A stretch of DNA of 64,000 nt from an uncultured Myxococcaceae bacterium (GCA_945952225.1 CAMFHP010000016.1:33282-97281), one strand, 5' to 3'. Positions 7,870 to 17,144 are shown, counted from the first letter of the stretch. Program-made: numbers and translations. The notes: generated by a model from the sequence alone, not told the origin.

Positions 7870-9774
7870 GTGCGTCGGGCCGCGCCGTCTCCCACCCTCC
7901 TGTGCGCGTCCCTCGCGGCCGTGGCGCTCTCGGCCTGCGCCGACGGCAGCAGCGTGCTGGGACCGCGCTTCGACGCCACGATGACCGCCGTCGATGCGGC
8001 GACCGACCACGCCGACGATTTCACCCCGCCCACCCTCGACCGCCCGCGCACCGACGTCTCGACCTCCGATGTGACCGCAGGCTGCGACGACGACCGCGGC
8101 TGCCCCCGCGGCCAGCGCTGCCTCCAGGGGCGGTGCAGCGAAGACGTGTGCCTCGCGTCGGAGACCCCGTGCGGCGCCGACCGCTGCGACATGCGCTGCG
8201 TGCCCGTGCGCGACCTCTGCGCCGACGTGCGCTGCAACGGCAACGAGACCTGCTTCGCGGGACGCTGCGTGGCCGGGTGCTTCCCTGCGCCCTGCGCGGG
8301 CATCACGTGTGCGGCGGGTCAGTTCTGCGACGACACCACGGGACGCTGCACGCGCGTGACGCCGTGCCCGGGACGCTGCGCCGACGGGTTCACCTGCCAC
8401 GTGCGTTGCACCCCGCGCTCGGCCTGCGACGGCGTGGCGTGCGGCGCCGACGAGGTGTGCGCCGAGGGCCGCTGCGTGCCCAACCCCTGCGCGCGGGTCT
8501 CGTGTCCTGCGGGCGCGCTCTGCGTCGACGGACGCTGCGTGCCCACGTGCGGCTGCGACCCGCCGTGCACGCGCTCGCCCCGCGACCGATGTGTCGTGGG
8601 CCGTTGCCAGTGCGACCGGCTCTGCCAGGCCGACACCCCCTGCGGCACCGACGACGGCTGCGGCGGGCGTTGTGTGGGCCCCTGCCCCAACCCCTTCGCG
8701 ACCTGCGATCCCGTGTTGTTCTCGTGCGCGTGCACCAACCGCTGCACGCCGCTCAGCGCGTGCGGCGAAGACGACGGCTGCGGCGGGCGATGCAGCTCGG
8801 GATGCGGCGTGGGCGAGCGCTGCGACACCGCCCTCCGTCGCTGCATCTGCGTGTCGCGGTGTCCGCCGGGGGAGCGCGCGCTGGAGGTTCCCTGCGGCGA
8901 GGTGGTGGCCAACGAGTGCGAGGGCGCGCCGCCGTGCGGCGTGGGCCTCGCGTGCGCCGCGGGTCAGGTCTGCAACGTCGAAGCGCGCCGCTGCGAGTGC
9001 GCGGGATCGGGCTGCGAGCCGCCCGGTGACGGAAGCATGCCCATGCCCGAAGACGCCTCCGCGGGCGGTGGTGACGGCGGCGGCCTCGGCGGGTGCCCGG
9101 CGCTCTCGCTCCCCTGCTCGGGGCGCTGCGCGGCCGTGATGACCGACCCGGCGAACTGCGGCGCGTGCGGCGCGCGATGCCCCTCGGGCACCACGTGTTC
9201 GGGCGGCATGTGCCGCTGCCCGTCGCCCTTCACCCTCTGCGGCGACCGCTGCGTGAGCCTCACGACGGACCCCGAGAACTGCGGCGCCTGCGGCACCCTC
9301 TGCACCGGCCGCACGAGCTGTGACAGCGGGCGGTGCCAGTGCATCCCCGCGTGCCTCGTCGACCCGAACTCCGTCGCGTGCGGCACCGAGCTGGCGAACG
9401 CGTGTCCGGGCGGTCCGTCGTGCGGCGTGGGCCGCGCGTGCGCGTCGGGCGAGGTCTGCGACACGACCCTCCGTCGATGCGTGTGCGTGCCGCGGTGTCC
9501 GCCGGGCGTTCGTTGCGGCACCGCCGACGGTTGCGGCGGTCAGTGCGCCGGGGCCTGCGACACGGGCACGTGCACGCGCGACAGCGTCGACGCGCGACGG
9601 TACTTCTGCTCCGAGGCGAGCTGCGTGAGCGGGTGCCGCTGCGACGAGGTCTGCGCCTCGAACCGCTGCGTGCCCATCACCTGCGCGAGCGGCGACCGAC
9701 CGTGCCCGTGCCAGTGCTGCCCCGCGGGGCAGATGTGCGTGGGCGGGACAGCGTGCGTCCCCATTCCGCCCTGA
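7870..9774 (+). CDS. Cys-rich outer-surface lipoprotein
   Basis: 634 residues from GTG 7870. A short signal with lipobox L-S-A-C at about residues 19-22 indicates a lipoprotein. An Asp/Thr-rich linker follows, then a body in which Cys recurs every few residues. It contains E-D-D-G-C-G-G-R-C and C-G-A-C-G-x-x-C modules like those of eukaryotic-type knottin/EGF-like repeats in Myxococcota proteins. Several units repeat almost verbatim (V-C-x-x-C-P-P-G ... C-G-x-x-D-G-C-G-G-x-C). The protein is presumably exported and stabilised by many disulfides. It has no recognisable enzyme domain; automated names such as 'tryptophan synthase alpha chain' given to such proteins should be ignored. A candidate promoter ends 9 nt upstream of the start. 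Function unknown; surface adhesion or protection is a guess from architecture. Confidence 0.8.
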   Translation: MRRAAPSPTLLCASLAAVALSACADGSSVLGPRFDATMTAVDAATDHADDFTPPTLDRPRTDVSTSDVTAGCDDDRGCPRGQRCLQGRCSEDVCLASETPCGADRCDMRCVPVRDLCADVRCNGNETCFAGRCVAGCFPAPCAGITCAAGQFCDDTTGRCTRVTPCPGRCADGFTCHVRCTPRSACDGVACGADEVCAEGRCVPNPCARVSCPAGALCVDGRCVPTCGCDPPCTRSPRDRCVVGRCQCDRLCQADTPCGTDDGCGGRCVGPCPNPFATCDPVLFSCACTNRCTPLSACGEDDGCGGRCSSGCGVGERCDTALRRCICVSRCPPGERALEVPCGEVVANECEGAPPCGVGLACAAGQVCNVEARRCECAGSGCEPPGDGSMPMPEDASAGGGDGGGLGGCPALSLPCSGRCAAVMTDPANCGACGARCPSGTTCSGGMCRCPSPFTLCGDRCVSLTTDPENCGACGTLCTGRTSCDSGRCQCIPACLVDPNSVACGTELANACPGGPSCGVGRACASGEVCDTTLRRCVCVPRCPPGVRCGTADGCGGQCAGACDTGTCTRDSVDARRYFCSEASCVSGCRCDEVCASNRCVPITCASGDRPCPCQCCPAGQMCVGGTACVPIPP

Positions 9775-9850
9775 AAACGCCGCGTCACCCGCTTGACGTT
9801 GGGTTCTCTGGCGCTGTCAGCGCGATGACACCCGTCGACCTTTGACAGGC

Positions 9851-9887
9851 TTGCACAAAGCGCCTCGGTTGTAGGGCTTCTGTGCAA
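9851..9887. promoter_or_regulatory. inverted repeat in the leader of the PYP gene
   Basis: TTGCACAAAG (9851-9860) and CTTCTGTGCAA (9877-9887) are reverse complements apart from one bulged base, with a 16-nt loop. It lies 147 bp before the PYP start, just after a TTGACA (9842-9847). No T-run follows, so an operator or mRNA leader hairpin is likelier than a terminator. The rest of 9775-10033 shows only a strong AGGAGG Shine-Dalgarno at 10016-10024. Confidence 0.4.
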
Positions 9888-10033
9888 TCGGAAGGGGCGG
9901 GCGCACAGACCGTTGTCGTCCGCGATGTGCTCAGGGGAGCGCAGCGTTTCGGGCGGTTCGCACCCGCCACACAACGCCGCGGCGCGCAGGTGGGACGAGC
10001 CTTCGCGAGGCGGCGAGGAGGAGGCCGACGGTC

Positions 10034-10402
10034 ATGTCTTTTGTCGACGCAGCGCTTCTGAACAACCTCGACGTGTTGGGCCGCGATCAGGCCAACGCGG
10101 CGCCGTATGGGGTCATCAAGGTCGACGACTCGGGCGTCGTGCAGCTCTACAACAAGTGGGAGGCCGACATGGCGGGGGTGCCGGTCGGCTCGGCGGAGGG
10201 GAAGAACTTCTTCACGCAGGTGGCGCCGTGCACGAACAACCGCCTCGTGCTCGGGCGCTTCAAGGAAGGCGTCGCGAAGGGCGAGCTCGATGCCGAGTTC
10301 AACTACACGTTCACCTACAAGATGAAGCCCACGAACGTGGGCATCCGGATGTTCCGCCACAAGCCGTCGCGCACGAACTGGATCTTCGTCACGAAGCGCT
10401 GA
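10034..10402 (+). CDS. pyp: photoactive yellow protein (PYP), PAS-fold blue-light sensor
   Basis: 122 residues, close to the 125 of Halorhodospira PYP, and alignable from end to end. G-K-N-F-F-x-x-V-A-P-C-T at 56-67 and the K-E-G-V-A-x-G-x-L, E-F-N-Y-T-F-T-Y and W-I-F-V-T-K segments are diagnostic. C66 corresponds to Cys69, which carries the p-coumaroyl thioester. Y39 and E43 correspond to the chromophore-contacting Tyr42 and Glu46. Thr50 and Arg52 of the reference protein are Ala47 and Val49 here, which should shift colour and photocycle rate. The start is supported by a very strong AGGAGGAGG. It is a soluble cytosolic sensor and leads a run of same-strand genes with CheA-like, kinase and ANL-like products, so it may feed a chemosensory-type relay. 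Confidence 0.93.
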   Translation: MSFVDAALLNNLDVLGRDQANAAPYGVIKVDDSGVVQLYNKWEADMAGVPVGSAEGKNFFTQVAPCTNNRLVLGRFKEGVAKGELDAEFNYTFTYKMKPTNVGIRMFRHKPSRTNWIFVTKR

Positions 10403-10529
10403 GCGAGACCGCTGTCGACGACGCGCGCACCGGGGACGCCACGGCGACCCGCGCACGACGCGACGGAGCCAATTCAACGACTGCTTCCGCGTGCGGCAAC
10501 GGCCGCGCGCACACGGTGAGGACTGAACG

Positions 10530-11975
10530 ATGGAGACCCTGCGTGAACGACTGCTGAGTGCCCTCGACGACTCGCTGCTCGACCGCGTCGAGCCGATGAT
10601 CGCCGAGGCCGAACTGCCGGCCGAACTGGTAGAGCCCGTGCGGGCCTACACGGCCGCCAAGATCGAGGCGCTGCGCGAATTCGCGAATGCGCTGAGCGAA
10701 CCCGAAGACGAAGACGAGCTCTACCGCTCCACCGCGTACTGGTGGCTCGAACTCAAGAACGAGTGGGTGCGGTTCAATCAGGTGACGCAGTACCGGCTGA
10801 TCCGCTTCGGCGAGACCACCCCGATGCTCTTCGCCAAGGGCGCCGTGTGCCAGGAGGTGCTCGGCCGCGTCGAGCAGGTGATCCTGCCGCGCGACCTCGC
10901 CACCCTCAACGACCTCTGGAGCGAGCCGCTCGTCGTGGGACGCCGCGACCTTGCGCAGCTCCGCACGTTCCTCGACCACCACAAGGCCTCCGTGGCCCGC
11001 ATCGACCACCTCATGGTGTCGGCGGCGGACACGTACGCCCACCTCGCGCAGATGGCCGACCGCGCCGTCGTGCCCGAGAGCCGCGACGAGGTGAAGTCCC
11101 TCCTCGGGCGCTACGAGCGCGAGCTCGCGTCGCTCCACGATGACATGCAGCAGATCTTGAGCGTCGACCTCGCCGTCGCGTGGCGCGACATCGAGGCCAG
11201 GGTCTACGCCGAGAGCGAGTCCGCGGGCGTGCGCGCCCAGGTGCTCGCGCCCGGTGCGTCCTTCGGCCTCGACGCCCGCGTGCTGCCCGACGTGGCCGAC
11301 CTCACCGTCGCCGCCGCCAGGGTGCTCCTCGCCTGCGCCGAGAGCGCCGAGGCCCGCATGGCCGCCAACAAGACCGCCCACTCCTCGCTCTTCTGCGACG
11401 TGAGCGAGCGCGAGCGCGACCTCGTCATCGAGGTGCGCGACACGGGCTCCGGCGACATCGACAAGCGCATCGCCGCGGGTGAGCCCGTGACCGAGGCGTG
11501 GCAGGCGCTCCAGCAGCGCGCCGCGCGCGTCGGCGCCGTCGTGGGCCTCGCGTGTGTGCCCGGCGAGTCCAACGCCGTCACCGTGACCCTGCCCCAGCAC
11601 CGCGCGGGCAAGGTCGACGAGCTCATCGCCGTCGAGACCAGCGGACGTCGCACCTTCGTGCGCAGCGCGTGGGTGCGCTCCATCCACGGCGGCGACGCGC
11701 CCGAAGGGGCCATCGACCTCCGCAGCGACGCGTCGGTGCCCGGCGTGGTGCTCGACGTGGCGCTCCCCTCGGGCGCCGTGGTGGCCGCGCGCATCGACCG
11801 CGCGGGACCGCAGGTGCGCACGCTGGTGCTCCCGGCCACCGCGGCGGAGGAGCCGTCGTTCCTCGCGTACGACGCGGCGGTCTTCGTGGGCGGCGCGTTC
11901 GTGCCCGTGCTCGGCGAGCGCAACCTCCTCGCGGGCGCGGCGGCCAACGAGTCCGACGCGGCGCTGGTGGCGTGA
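10530..11975 (+). CDS. degenerate CheA-like protein (P4/P5-like C-terminus)
   Basis: 481 residues, soluble. The N-terminal 230 residues are helical and of no known family. From about 255 the sequence follows a HATPase_c layout: a helical stretch where the N-box should be (no R-N-x-x-D-H), then I-E-V-R-D-T-G-S-G at 300-308 resembling the G1 box, then a V-T-V-T-L-P strand at 350-355. No G2 box is present, so ATP binding is doubtful. Residues about 365-450 (strand-rich, V-D-E-L-I-A-V-E-T ...) resemble the CheW-like P5 domain that follows P4 in CheA. GTGAGG precedes the ATG at 10530. The stop overlaps the next start (TGATG). It may be a scaffold supplying the coupling part that the kinase two genes downstream lacks. 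Homology is remote. Confidence 0.5.
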   Translation: METLRERLLSALDDSLLDRVEPMIAEAELPAELVEPVRAYTAAKIEALREFANALSEPEDEDELYRSTAYWWLELKNEWVRFNQVTQYRLIRFGETTPMLFAKGAVCQEVLGRVEQVILPRDLATLNDLWSEPLVVGRRDLAQLRTFLDHHKASVARIDHLMVSAADTYAHLAQMADRAVVPESRDEVKSLLGRYERELASLHDDMQQILSVDLAVAWRDIEARVYAESESAGVRAQVLAPGASFGLDARVLPDVADLTVAAARVLLACAESAEARMAANKTAHSSLFCDVSERERDLVIEVRDTGSGDIDKRIAAGEPVTEAWQALQQRAARVGAVVGLACVPGESNAVTVTLPQHRAGKVDELIAVETSGRRTFVRSAWVRSIHGGDAPEGAIDLRSDASVPGVVLDVALPSGAVVAARIDRAGPQVRTLVLPATAAEEPSFLAYDAAVFVGGAFVPVLGERNLLAGAAANESDAALVA

Positions 11976-12790
11976 TGGCGACGGCGTTCCTCCGCGAAGC
12001 GCGCGCGCGCTGGGTCGACGCTCCGTACCCCATGGTGGTCGAACACCGCCCGGGTCACGCGGAGCACATCTGCCCGGCGCCCTCGCTCTGGATGGGGGGA
12101 CGCGCCGTCGCCGAGGCGCTCCGCGCGGCGGGCCTCGGGCCGGGCCACCGCGTGCGCCACACGGGCGACACGGCCATCGGGTTCGTGCACACGCTCGTGG
12201 GCGCGCTCCGCGTGGGCGCCACCTTCGTCGCCGCCGACGCGCCGGACGGCCCTCCGCACGCGACCGTGGGCGACGACCTCTCCCTCACCCTCGACCGCGC
12301 GCCGTCGATGGGTGATCCCGCTCGACGGCTCTGCGCGCTCGACGCCGACGGCGCCCCCGTGGCCCTCGACGGCGACGCGCTCGATGCCCTCGCCGACGAC
12401 GCCGCGGCGCTCTACAGCCCCCACACGCGCATCGAGGCCCGCGGCGCGTGGGGTGAGCTCCTGTGGCTGGCCGTCGACGTGCTCGGTCCGCTGCGCGCGC
12501 GGGCCGAGCTGCACCGCGCCCGCGACGGGGCCTGGCAGACCGCGTCGTGCGGACACCCCGAGGTGTTCACCGCGTCGGTGCCGCCCCGACGCGAGGGAGA
12601 CGCCCGCAGCGCGGTGACCGCCGTGCTCGCCCGCGGCGCGCGCACCGACACCGAGGGCGCCGCCGTCGTCGCGGTGCACCTCGATGGCGACGGACGACTG
12701 CGCGCGCACGGACACCCCGCGTTCGATGCCCTCACCGGCGCGCGACGACTCGAAGCAACCCCGACCCCGACGACGGATGGACCGCGATGA
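11975..12790 (+). CDS. short ANL-superfamily-like protein without AMP-binding motif
   Basis: 271 residues. Residues about 33-90 (A-V-A-E-A-L-R-A-A-G-L-G-P-G-H-R-V-R ... L-V-G-A-L-R-V-G-A-T-F-V-A-A-D-A) reproduce the N-terminal pattern of acyl-CoA/AMP ligases (A-x-x-L-x-x-x-G-x-x-x-G-D-x-V ... G-A-x-x-x-P-x-x-P). The phosphate loop T-S-G-S/T-T-G-x-P-K and the A8 motif are absent, and the chain is about half normal length. PYP needs p-coumaroyl-CoA made by an ANL ligase, so a ligase-like fold beside pyp is notable. As written this one can hardly be catalytic and may bind a ligand or partner instead. It overlaps both neighbours (TGATG and ATGA), so translation is coupled. The family call is moderate to weak. 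Confidence 0.5.
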   Translation: MATAFLREARARWVDAPYPMVVEHRPGHAEHICPAPSLWMGGRAVAEALRAAGLGPGHRVRHTGDTAIGFVHTLVGALRVGATFVAADAPDGPPHATVGDDLSLTLDRAPSMGDPARRLCALDADGAPVALDGDALDALADDAAALYSPHTRIEARGAWGELLWLAVDVLGPLRARAELHRARDGAWQTASCGHPEVFTASVPPRREGDARSAVTAVLARGARTDTEGAAVVAVHLDGDGRLRAHGHPAFDALTGARRLEATPTPTTDGPR

Positions 12791-14676
12791 GCCAGGTGAC
12801 CCCGACCCCCAACGCCTCCCACGAGGGCGACGACGAACAGAGCGCCCTGCTGGAGTTCATCTACCTCAGCCCCTTCGCGCTCGCGCGCATCGACGGCACC
12901 GGCGCCATCGAGATGATGAACGCCGTGGGCGCGCAGCTCCTCATGGAGTTCGCCCTCGACCCGTGCCTCACGAACCTCTTCGACGTGTTCGATCCCTTCG
13001 CGCCCGAGCTCCGGCGCATGGCCGAGGCGTTCACCGAGGAGCGCGGACCCATCTGCGACGGCTACCGCGTGGCCGTGCCCGACACGATGCGCGACGTGCC
13101 CATGGTGCTCGCCGTGACGCTTCTGAAGCTCAACCCGAAGCGGATCATGGTGGCCATCAACGACATCTCGAAGCTCGAAGCGGCGAACCGCGCGCGGGGC
13201 GTGCTGCTCGACAACGTGTCCGATGGGCTCGTCACGCTCGACGCCCAGGGACACATGGCCGGCGAGTGCTCCGCGGCCCTCGTGCGATGGCTCGGACGCC
13301 CCACGGAAGGCACCGCGTTCTGGGACTACGTGCACGACGCCGATCCGCGCTTCGCCGTGAGCTTCGAGGGCGCGTGGGAGCAGCTCCGCGAGGGCTTCCT
13401 CCCCCTGGAGCTGTGCATCGAGCAGCTCCCGCATCGCATCCACACGGCCGAGCGTCCGCTGGGCGTCACGTACACCCCGCTGCTGGTGAACGGCGAGCTC
13501 ACGAGCGTGATGGTGGTGCTCCGTGACATCACCTCCGAGCTCGAACGCGAGCGGCTGGAGAGCGAGCAGCGCGACCTCCTCGCGGCCCTCAACCGCATGA
13601 GCACCGACCGCCAGGGCTTTCAAGACTTCGTGGCCGAGTCGACGCGCCTCGTCGAGTCGGTGATCGAAGGCCGCGGAAGCACCACGCAGCTCGCCCGCGA
13701 CGTGCACACCCTCAAGGGCAACTCGGGGATCTACGGGCTCACCTCGGTCTCGCAGCTCTGCCACCAGATCGAGGATCACCTCCGCGATCAGGGCGGGGTG
13801 ATGGGCGACGAGGACCGCGCCGAGCTCCGCGAGCGCTGGCAGGCGTTCTCCGGTCGGCTCCAGACGCTCCTCGGCGACACGCGCGAGCAGGCCATCACCC
13901 TGCGCCACGAGGAGTACGAGGCCCTCGTTCGCGCCGTGCGCCGCGGCACCTCGCACGAGCGCCTCGCGCGCATGCTCTCGCGCATCGAGCTCACCCCCGT
14001 GGGCCCGCGCCTCGAACGCTTCGCGGCCCAGATCCGCGACCTCGCCACGCGGCTCGAAAAAGCCCCCGTCGAGGTGGTGATCGAAGGCGCCCATGTGCTC
14101 CACGACGGCGCGCGGTTCACGGCCTTCTGGTCGGCCTTCGCCCACGCGGTGCGCAACGCCGTCGACCACGGCATCGAGACGCCCGACCAGCGCGCGGCCC
14201 TCGGCAAGGGACCCGCGCAGATCCACATCGCGGCGGAGTCGTCGGCGCGGGGCCTGGTGATCACCATCAGCGACAACGGCCGGGGCATCGCGTGGGATCG
14301 CGTGGCGAAGCGCGCGGCCGAGCACGGGCTCCCGTCGCACTCGAAGCGCGACCTCGTCGAGGCCCTCTTCACCGACGGACTCTCCACCGCGGAGGCCGTC
14401 ACCGACGTGTCGGGACGCGGCGTGGGCATGGGCGCCCTGCGCGCCGCGTGCAGCGCCCTCGGCGGCACGGTCACCGTGTTCTCACGGCCCGGGCGGGGAA
14501 CCACCTTCCGCTTCGTACTCCCCGCGGCGGCCGCGCCGTCGCCGAAGCCGCGCGCGACGACGGCGAGCGTGCGCACGGCGAATGCGAGCGTGCGTACGCC
14601 GACCCCTGCGCGCCACGTCCACCACCGTCACACCGTGCGTGTCGGTGCCATGCCCTCGGAACCACCCACCCACTGA
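12787..14676 (+). CDS. PAS-PAS-Hpt-HATPase hybrid sensor kinase (CheA-type)
   Basis: 629 residues, no membrane segment. Two PAS-like regions occupy about 20-130 and 137-252. An Hpt/P1-type helical bundle has the phospho-acceptor motif V-H-T-L-K-G-N-S at 306-313 (H307). A CheA-type HATPase carries the N-box H-A-V-R-N-A-V-D-H-G (453-462), G1 D-N-G-R-G (496-500), G2 G-R-G-V-G-M-G (543-549) and a final G-R-G-T-T-F-R-F strand. There is no P2 or CheW-like P5 domain; the end is a basic, Thr/His-rich tail. It should autophosphorylate H307 in trans like CheA, with input from its own PAS domains or from PYP. The start ATG lies in an ATGA overlap with the previous gene. No receiver-domain gene is in the operon, so the phosphate acceptor is elsewhere. 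Confidence 0.85.
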   Translation: MSQVTPTPNASHEGDDEQSALLEFIYLSPFALARIDGTGAIEMMNAVGAQLLMEFALDPCLTNLFDVFDPFAPELRRMAEAFTEERGPICDGYRVAVPDTMRDVPMVLAVTLLKLNPKRIMVAINDISKLEAANRARGVLLDNVSDGLVTLDAQGHMAGECSAALVRWLGRPTEGTAFWDYVHDADPRFAVSFEGAWEQLREGFLPLELCIEQLPHRIHTAERPLGVTYTPLLVNGELTSVMVVLRDITSELERERLESEQRDLLAALNRMSTDRQGFQDFVAESTRLVESVIEGRGSTTQLARDVHTLKGNSGIYGLTSVSQLCHQIEDHLRDQGGVMGDEDRAELRERWQAFSGRLQTLLGDTREQAITLRHEEYEALVRAVRRGTSHERLARMLSRIELTPVGPRLERFAAQIRDLATRLEKAPVEVVIEGAHVLHDGARFTAFWSAFAHAVRNAVDHGIETPDQRAALGKGPAQIHIAAESSARGLVITISDNGRGIAWDRVAKRAAEHGLPSHSKRDLVEALFTDGLSTAEAVTDVSGRGVGMGALRAACSALGGTVTVFSRPGRGTTFRFVLPAAAAPSPKPRATTASVRTANASVRTPTPARHVHHRHTVRVGAMPSEPPTH

Positions 14677-14703
14677 CGCCGAACGACCGCAGAGGATCCT
14701 CCC

Positions 14704-15432
14704 ATGACCCTTCCCCTCCGTGCCCCGGCGGCCTCCGCCGAGCGCAGCAGCTTCGACAACCCCGGCGACGTGCGCGCCGTGACCCTCGCGCTGGAGCTCA
14801 TTCGCATCGTCTCCGAGCGCACGCAGCTTCCGCCCGGCGCCTTCGCCGCGGCGAACGACACCACCGTCGCGCAGGGCGACCGCGAGCTCCTCCAACGGCA
14901 GCTTGGCATGAGCGACGCGCGGTCGATCATCGCGCGGGTGCAGGGACTCGAAGCGCAGCTCACCGCCGCCCGCGCCACGCCGCGCGCCGAGCTCGCCCGC
15001 GCCGAGGCCACCATCGAGAGCCTCACCGAGCAGCTCCACGCGCTCTACCGCGAGCGCGAGCTGCTGGAGCGGAGCTTCGGGGCCGCCGACGCCGAGCCCA
15101 TCGCCGCGCGGGTGCTGGAGCGCGAGCAGGCCTACATCGACCAGCTCCACGACGTGTACCGCGAGCGCGAGGAGCTCGCGTCGCTGATCGGCACCGATTC
15201 GCCCGCGGAGGTGATCCGCCGCGAGCGCGAGACCGTGGAGAACCTCACCGAGCAGCTCCACACGATCTACGAGGAGCGCGAGCGCGAGGCGCACCCCGGC
15301 GGCGCCCAGGCCGACCGTCTCGTCGACCAGCTCCACGCCCTCTACGTCGACCTCGCGGCGCCGCACGACACGCCGCCCACCGAGACGCGCAGCGCGCTCG
15401 ACGAGATCCGCCAGCGCTTCTTCCGTTACTGA
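14704..15432 (+). CDS. repeat coiled-coil protein
   Basis: 242 residues, starting 27 nt after the kinase gene behind GAGG. After about 60 residues it becomes a heptad-rich coiled coil built from four related units with the core Q-L-H-x-x-Y-x-E-R-E-x-L (about 112-122, 146-156, 184-194 and, shortened, 210-217). Two intervening segments resemble S-F-G-A-A-D-A-E-P-I and S-L-I-G-T-D-S-P-A-E-V-I. No enzyme motif, signal peptide or membrane segment is present. Within the operon it could be a scaffold or adaptor linking the kinase to the large HDOD-like protein downstream. I do not recognise the family. Confidence 0.7.
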   Translation: MTLPLRAPAASAERSSFDNPGDVRAVTLALELIRIVSERTQLPPGAFAAANDTTVAQGDRELLQRQLGMSDARSIIARVQGLEAQLTAARATPRAELARAEATIESLTEQLHALYRERELLERSFGAADAEPIAARVLEREQAYIDQLHDVYREREELASLIGTDSPAEVIRRERETVENLTEQLHTIYEEREREAHPGGAQADRLVDQLHALYVDLAAPHDTPPTETRSALDEIRQRFFRY

Positions 15433-16371
15433 CCCCAGAAGGGGGCTCTGCCGCGCATGGTCACACCCGCCGCCGTCGCCGTTCCGTCCACCGAGCGTGA
15501 CGCCCTCGCGCGCGCCGCCGGACGCGCCGCCGCCCGACGCGTGCAGCGCGCGGGGCTCCCCCTCGACCCCGCGGTCGCCCGCGACGCCCTCACCTGCGCC
15601 GACGACGCCCTCGCCCGCACCGTGGCGCGCTGCCCGGCCTACACCGCCCTCGCGCTCCAGCTCGCGGCGCGCGTGCATCCGCACCGACCCTGCGCGTGCG
15701 CCGACGACGTGGTGCGCCTCCTCGGAGCTGCCCCCGTGCGCGCCCTCGCCGAGCTCTCGCCCGCGTGGCCCGCCGACGCGCTGCGCCTCGCGACGCTCAC
15801 ACACCGCGCCCGCACGGTGTCGGCCCTCGCCCGCGCCTTTGCGCCCGCCGCCGGACTCGACCCCGACGTGGCCGCCACCGCGGGCCTCCTCGTCGACATC
15901 GGAACGCTCGCCCTCGCCGTCGCGGGCGACGCCGACGACCTCGCGCGCCTCGACGCCCTCGGGGCTTCACGCGCCGACCTGGCCCGCGCCGAACTGCTCG
16001 CCACGGGCACCGACCACCTCGCGCTGGGCGCGTGGCTCCTCGCCGCATGGACGCTCCCTCCGCCCTTCGCCCCGGTGCTCCTCGCGCTGCGCGCGGGCGC
16101 GCCGGTTCCCGACGACGACGCCACCGCGCGCCTCGTGGCCCTGCTCGACGGGGCCGACGCCCGCTACGCCCACGCCCTCCGATCGCCCGACGGCGCGCAC
16201 GACCTCGCGCGCCTCACCGGCAGCCTCCGCCCCGCGCCGCCCACGGAGTCCACGATGCCCAGCGCACCCTCTCTCGCGGCGCCCGTCGCCGACGAGGCCG
16301 CGACCCTCGCCGCCAACGACGACACGCCCGTCGCCGTCGCCAACGACTGCGCGCCCGCCGCCCCCACGGAA

Positions 16372-16875
16372 GCGCCCGCCGCGGTCGTCGAAGAGGCGCC
16401 CGCAGAGGTCGTCGAAGAGGCGCCCGCAGCGGTCGTCGAGGAGGCACCCGCAGCGGTCGTCGAGGAGACGGTTGCGGTCGTCGAAGAAGCTGTGCCCCCG
16501 GTCGTCGAAGAGGCGCCCGCAGAGGTCGTCGAGGAGCCCATCGCAGTCGTCGAAGAGGCGCCCGCAGCGGTCGTCGAGGAGCCCGTCGCAGTCGTCGAAG
16601 AGGCACCCGCAACCGTCGTCGAAGAAGCTGTGCCCGCGGTCGTCGAGGAGCCCGTCGCGGTCGTCGAAGAGGCACCCGCAGCGGTCGTCGAAGAAGCTGT
16701 GCCCGCGGTCGTCGAGGAGCCCGTCGCGGTCGTCGAAGAGGCACCCGCAGCGGTCGTCGAAGAAGCTGTGCCCGCGGTCGTCGAGGACGTTGCAGCCGTC
16801 GTCGCAGAAGAAGTGCCTGCGGTCGTCGACGCGGCGCCCGTCGAGGCTGTCGACGAAGCGCCCGCCGCGGTGATC
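16372..16875 (+). repeat. Val-Val-Glu-Glu-Ala-Pro coding repeat
   Basis: About 30 short units of the type x-V-V-E-E-A/P-P/V arranged in higher-order blocks (30 and 42-45 bp). Some blocks, such as the GTCGTCGAAGAAGCTGTGCC-containing one near 16616, 16685 and 16754, are nearly identical at DNA level. They encode an acidic, extended linker. Confidence 0.8.
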
Positions 16876-17144
16876 GAGACGCCCGCGGTGGTCGCCGAAC
16901 CCGCCGATGCGCGCATGGCGTCGATGCTCGCGGCCTTCGAAGCGCAGATGGAAGCCGCGCGCGCGCAGATCGCCACGCTGGCTGCACGGCTCGCGGCGCT
17001 GGAGGTTCCCGCATCCGTCGCGGTGGCCCCTGCGGAGGAGCCCCCGGCGCCGACGGACGACGCCACGCCCGCGCCCGTCGAGGCCCTCGACGCCACGCCC
17101 GCGGCCACGGAAACGGCAGACCTCACCTCGGGAGACGAGACGGT

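Noticed and set aside
7870..9774. Eukaryotic-like EGF or tryptophan synthase assignment for the Cys-rich lipoprotein
   Set aside because: Only Cys spacing is shared; no EGF Ca-binding consensus or TIM-barrel motif is present.
9793..9847. TTGACG (9793) and TTGACA (9842) as full sigma-70 promoters for pyp
   Set aside because: No convincing -10 lies 16-18 nt downstream of either, so only the -35-like match is noted.
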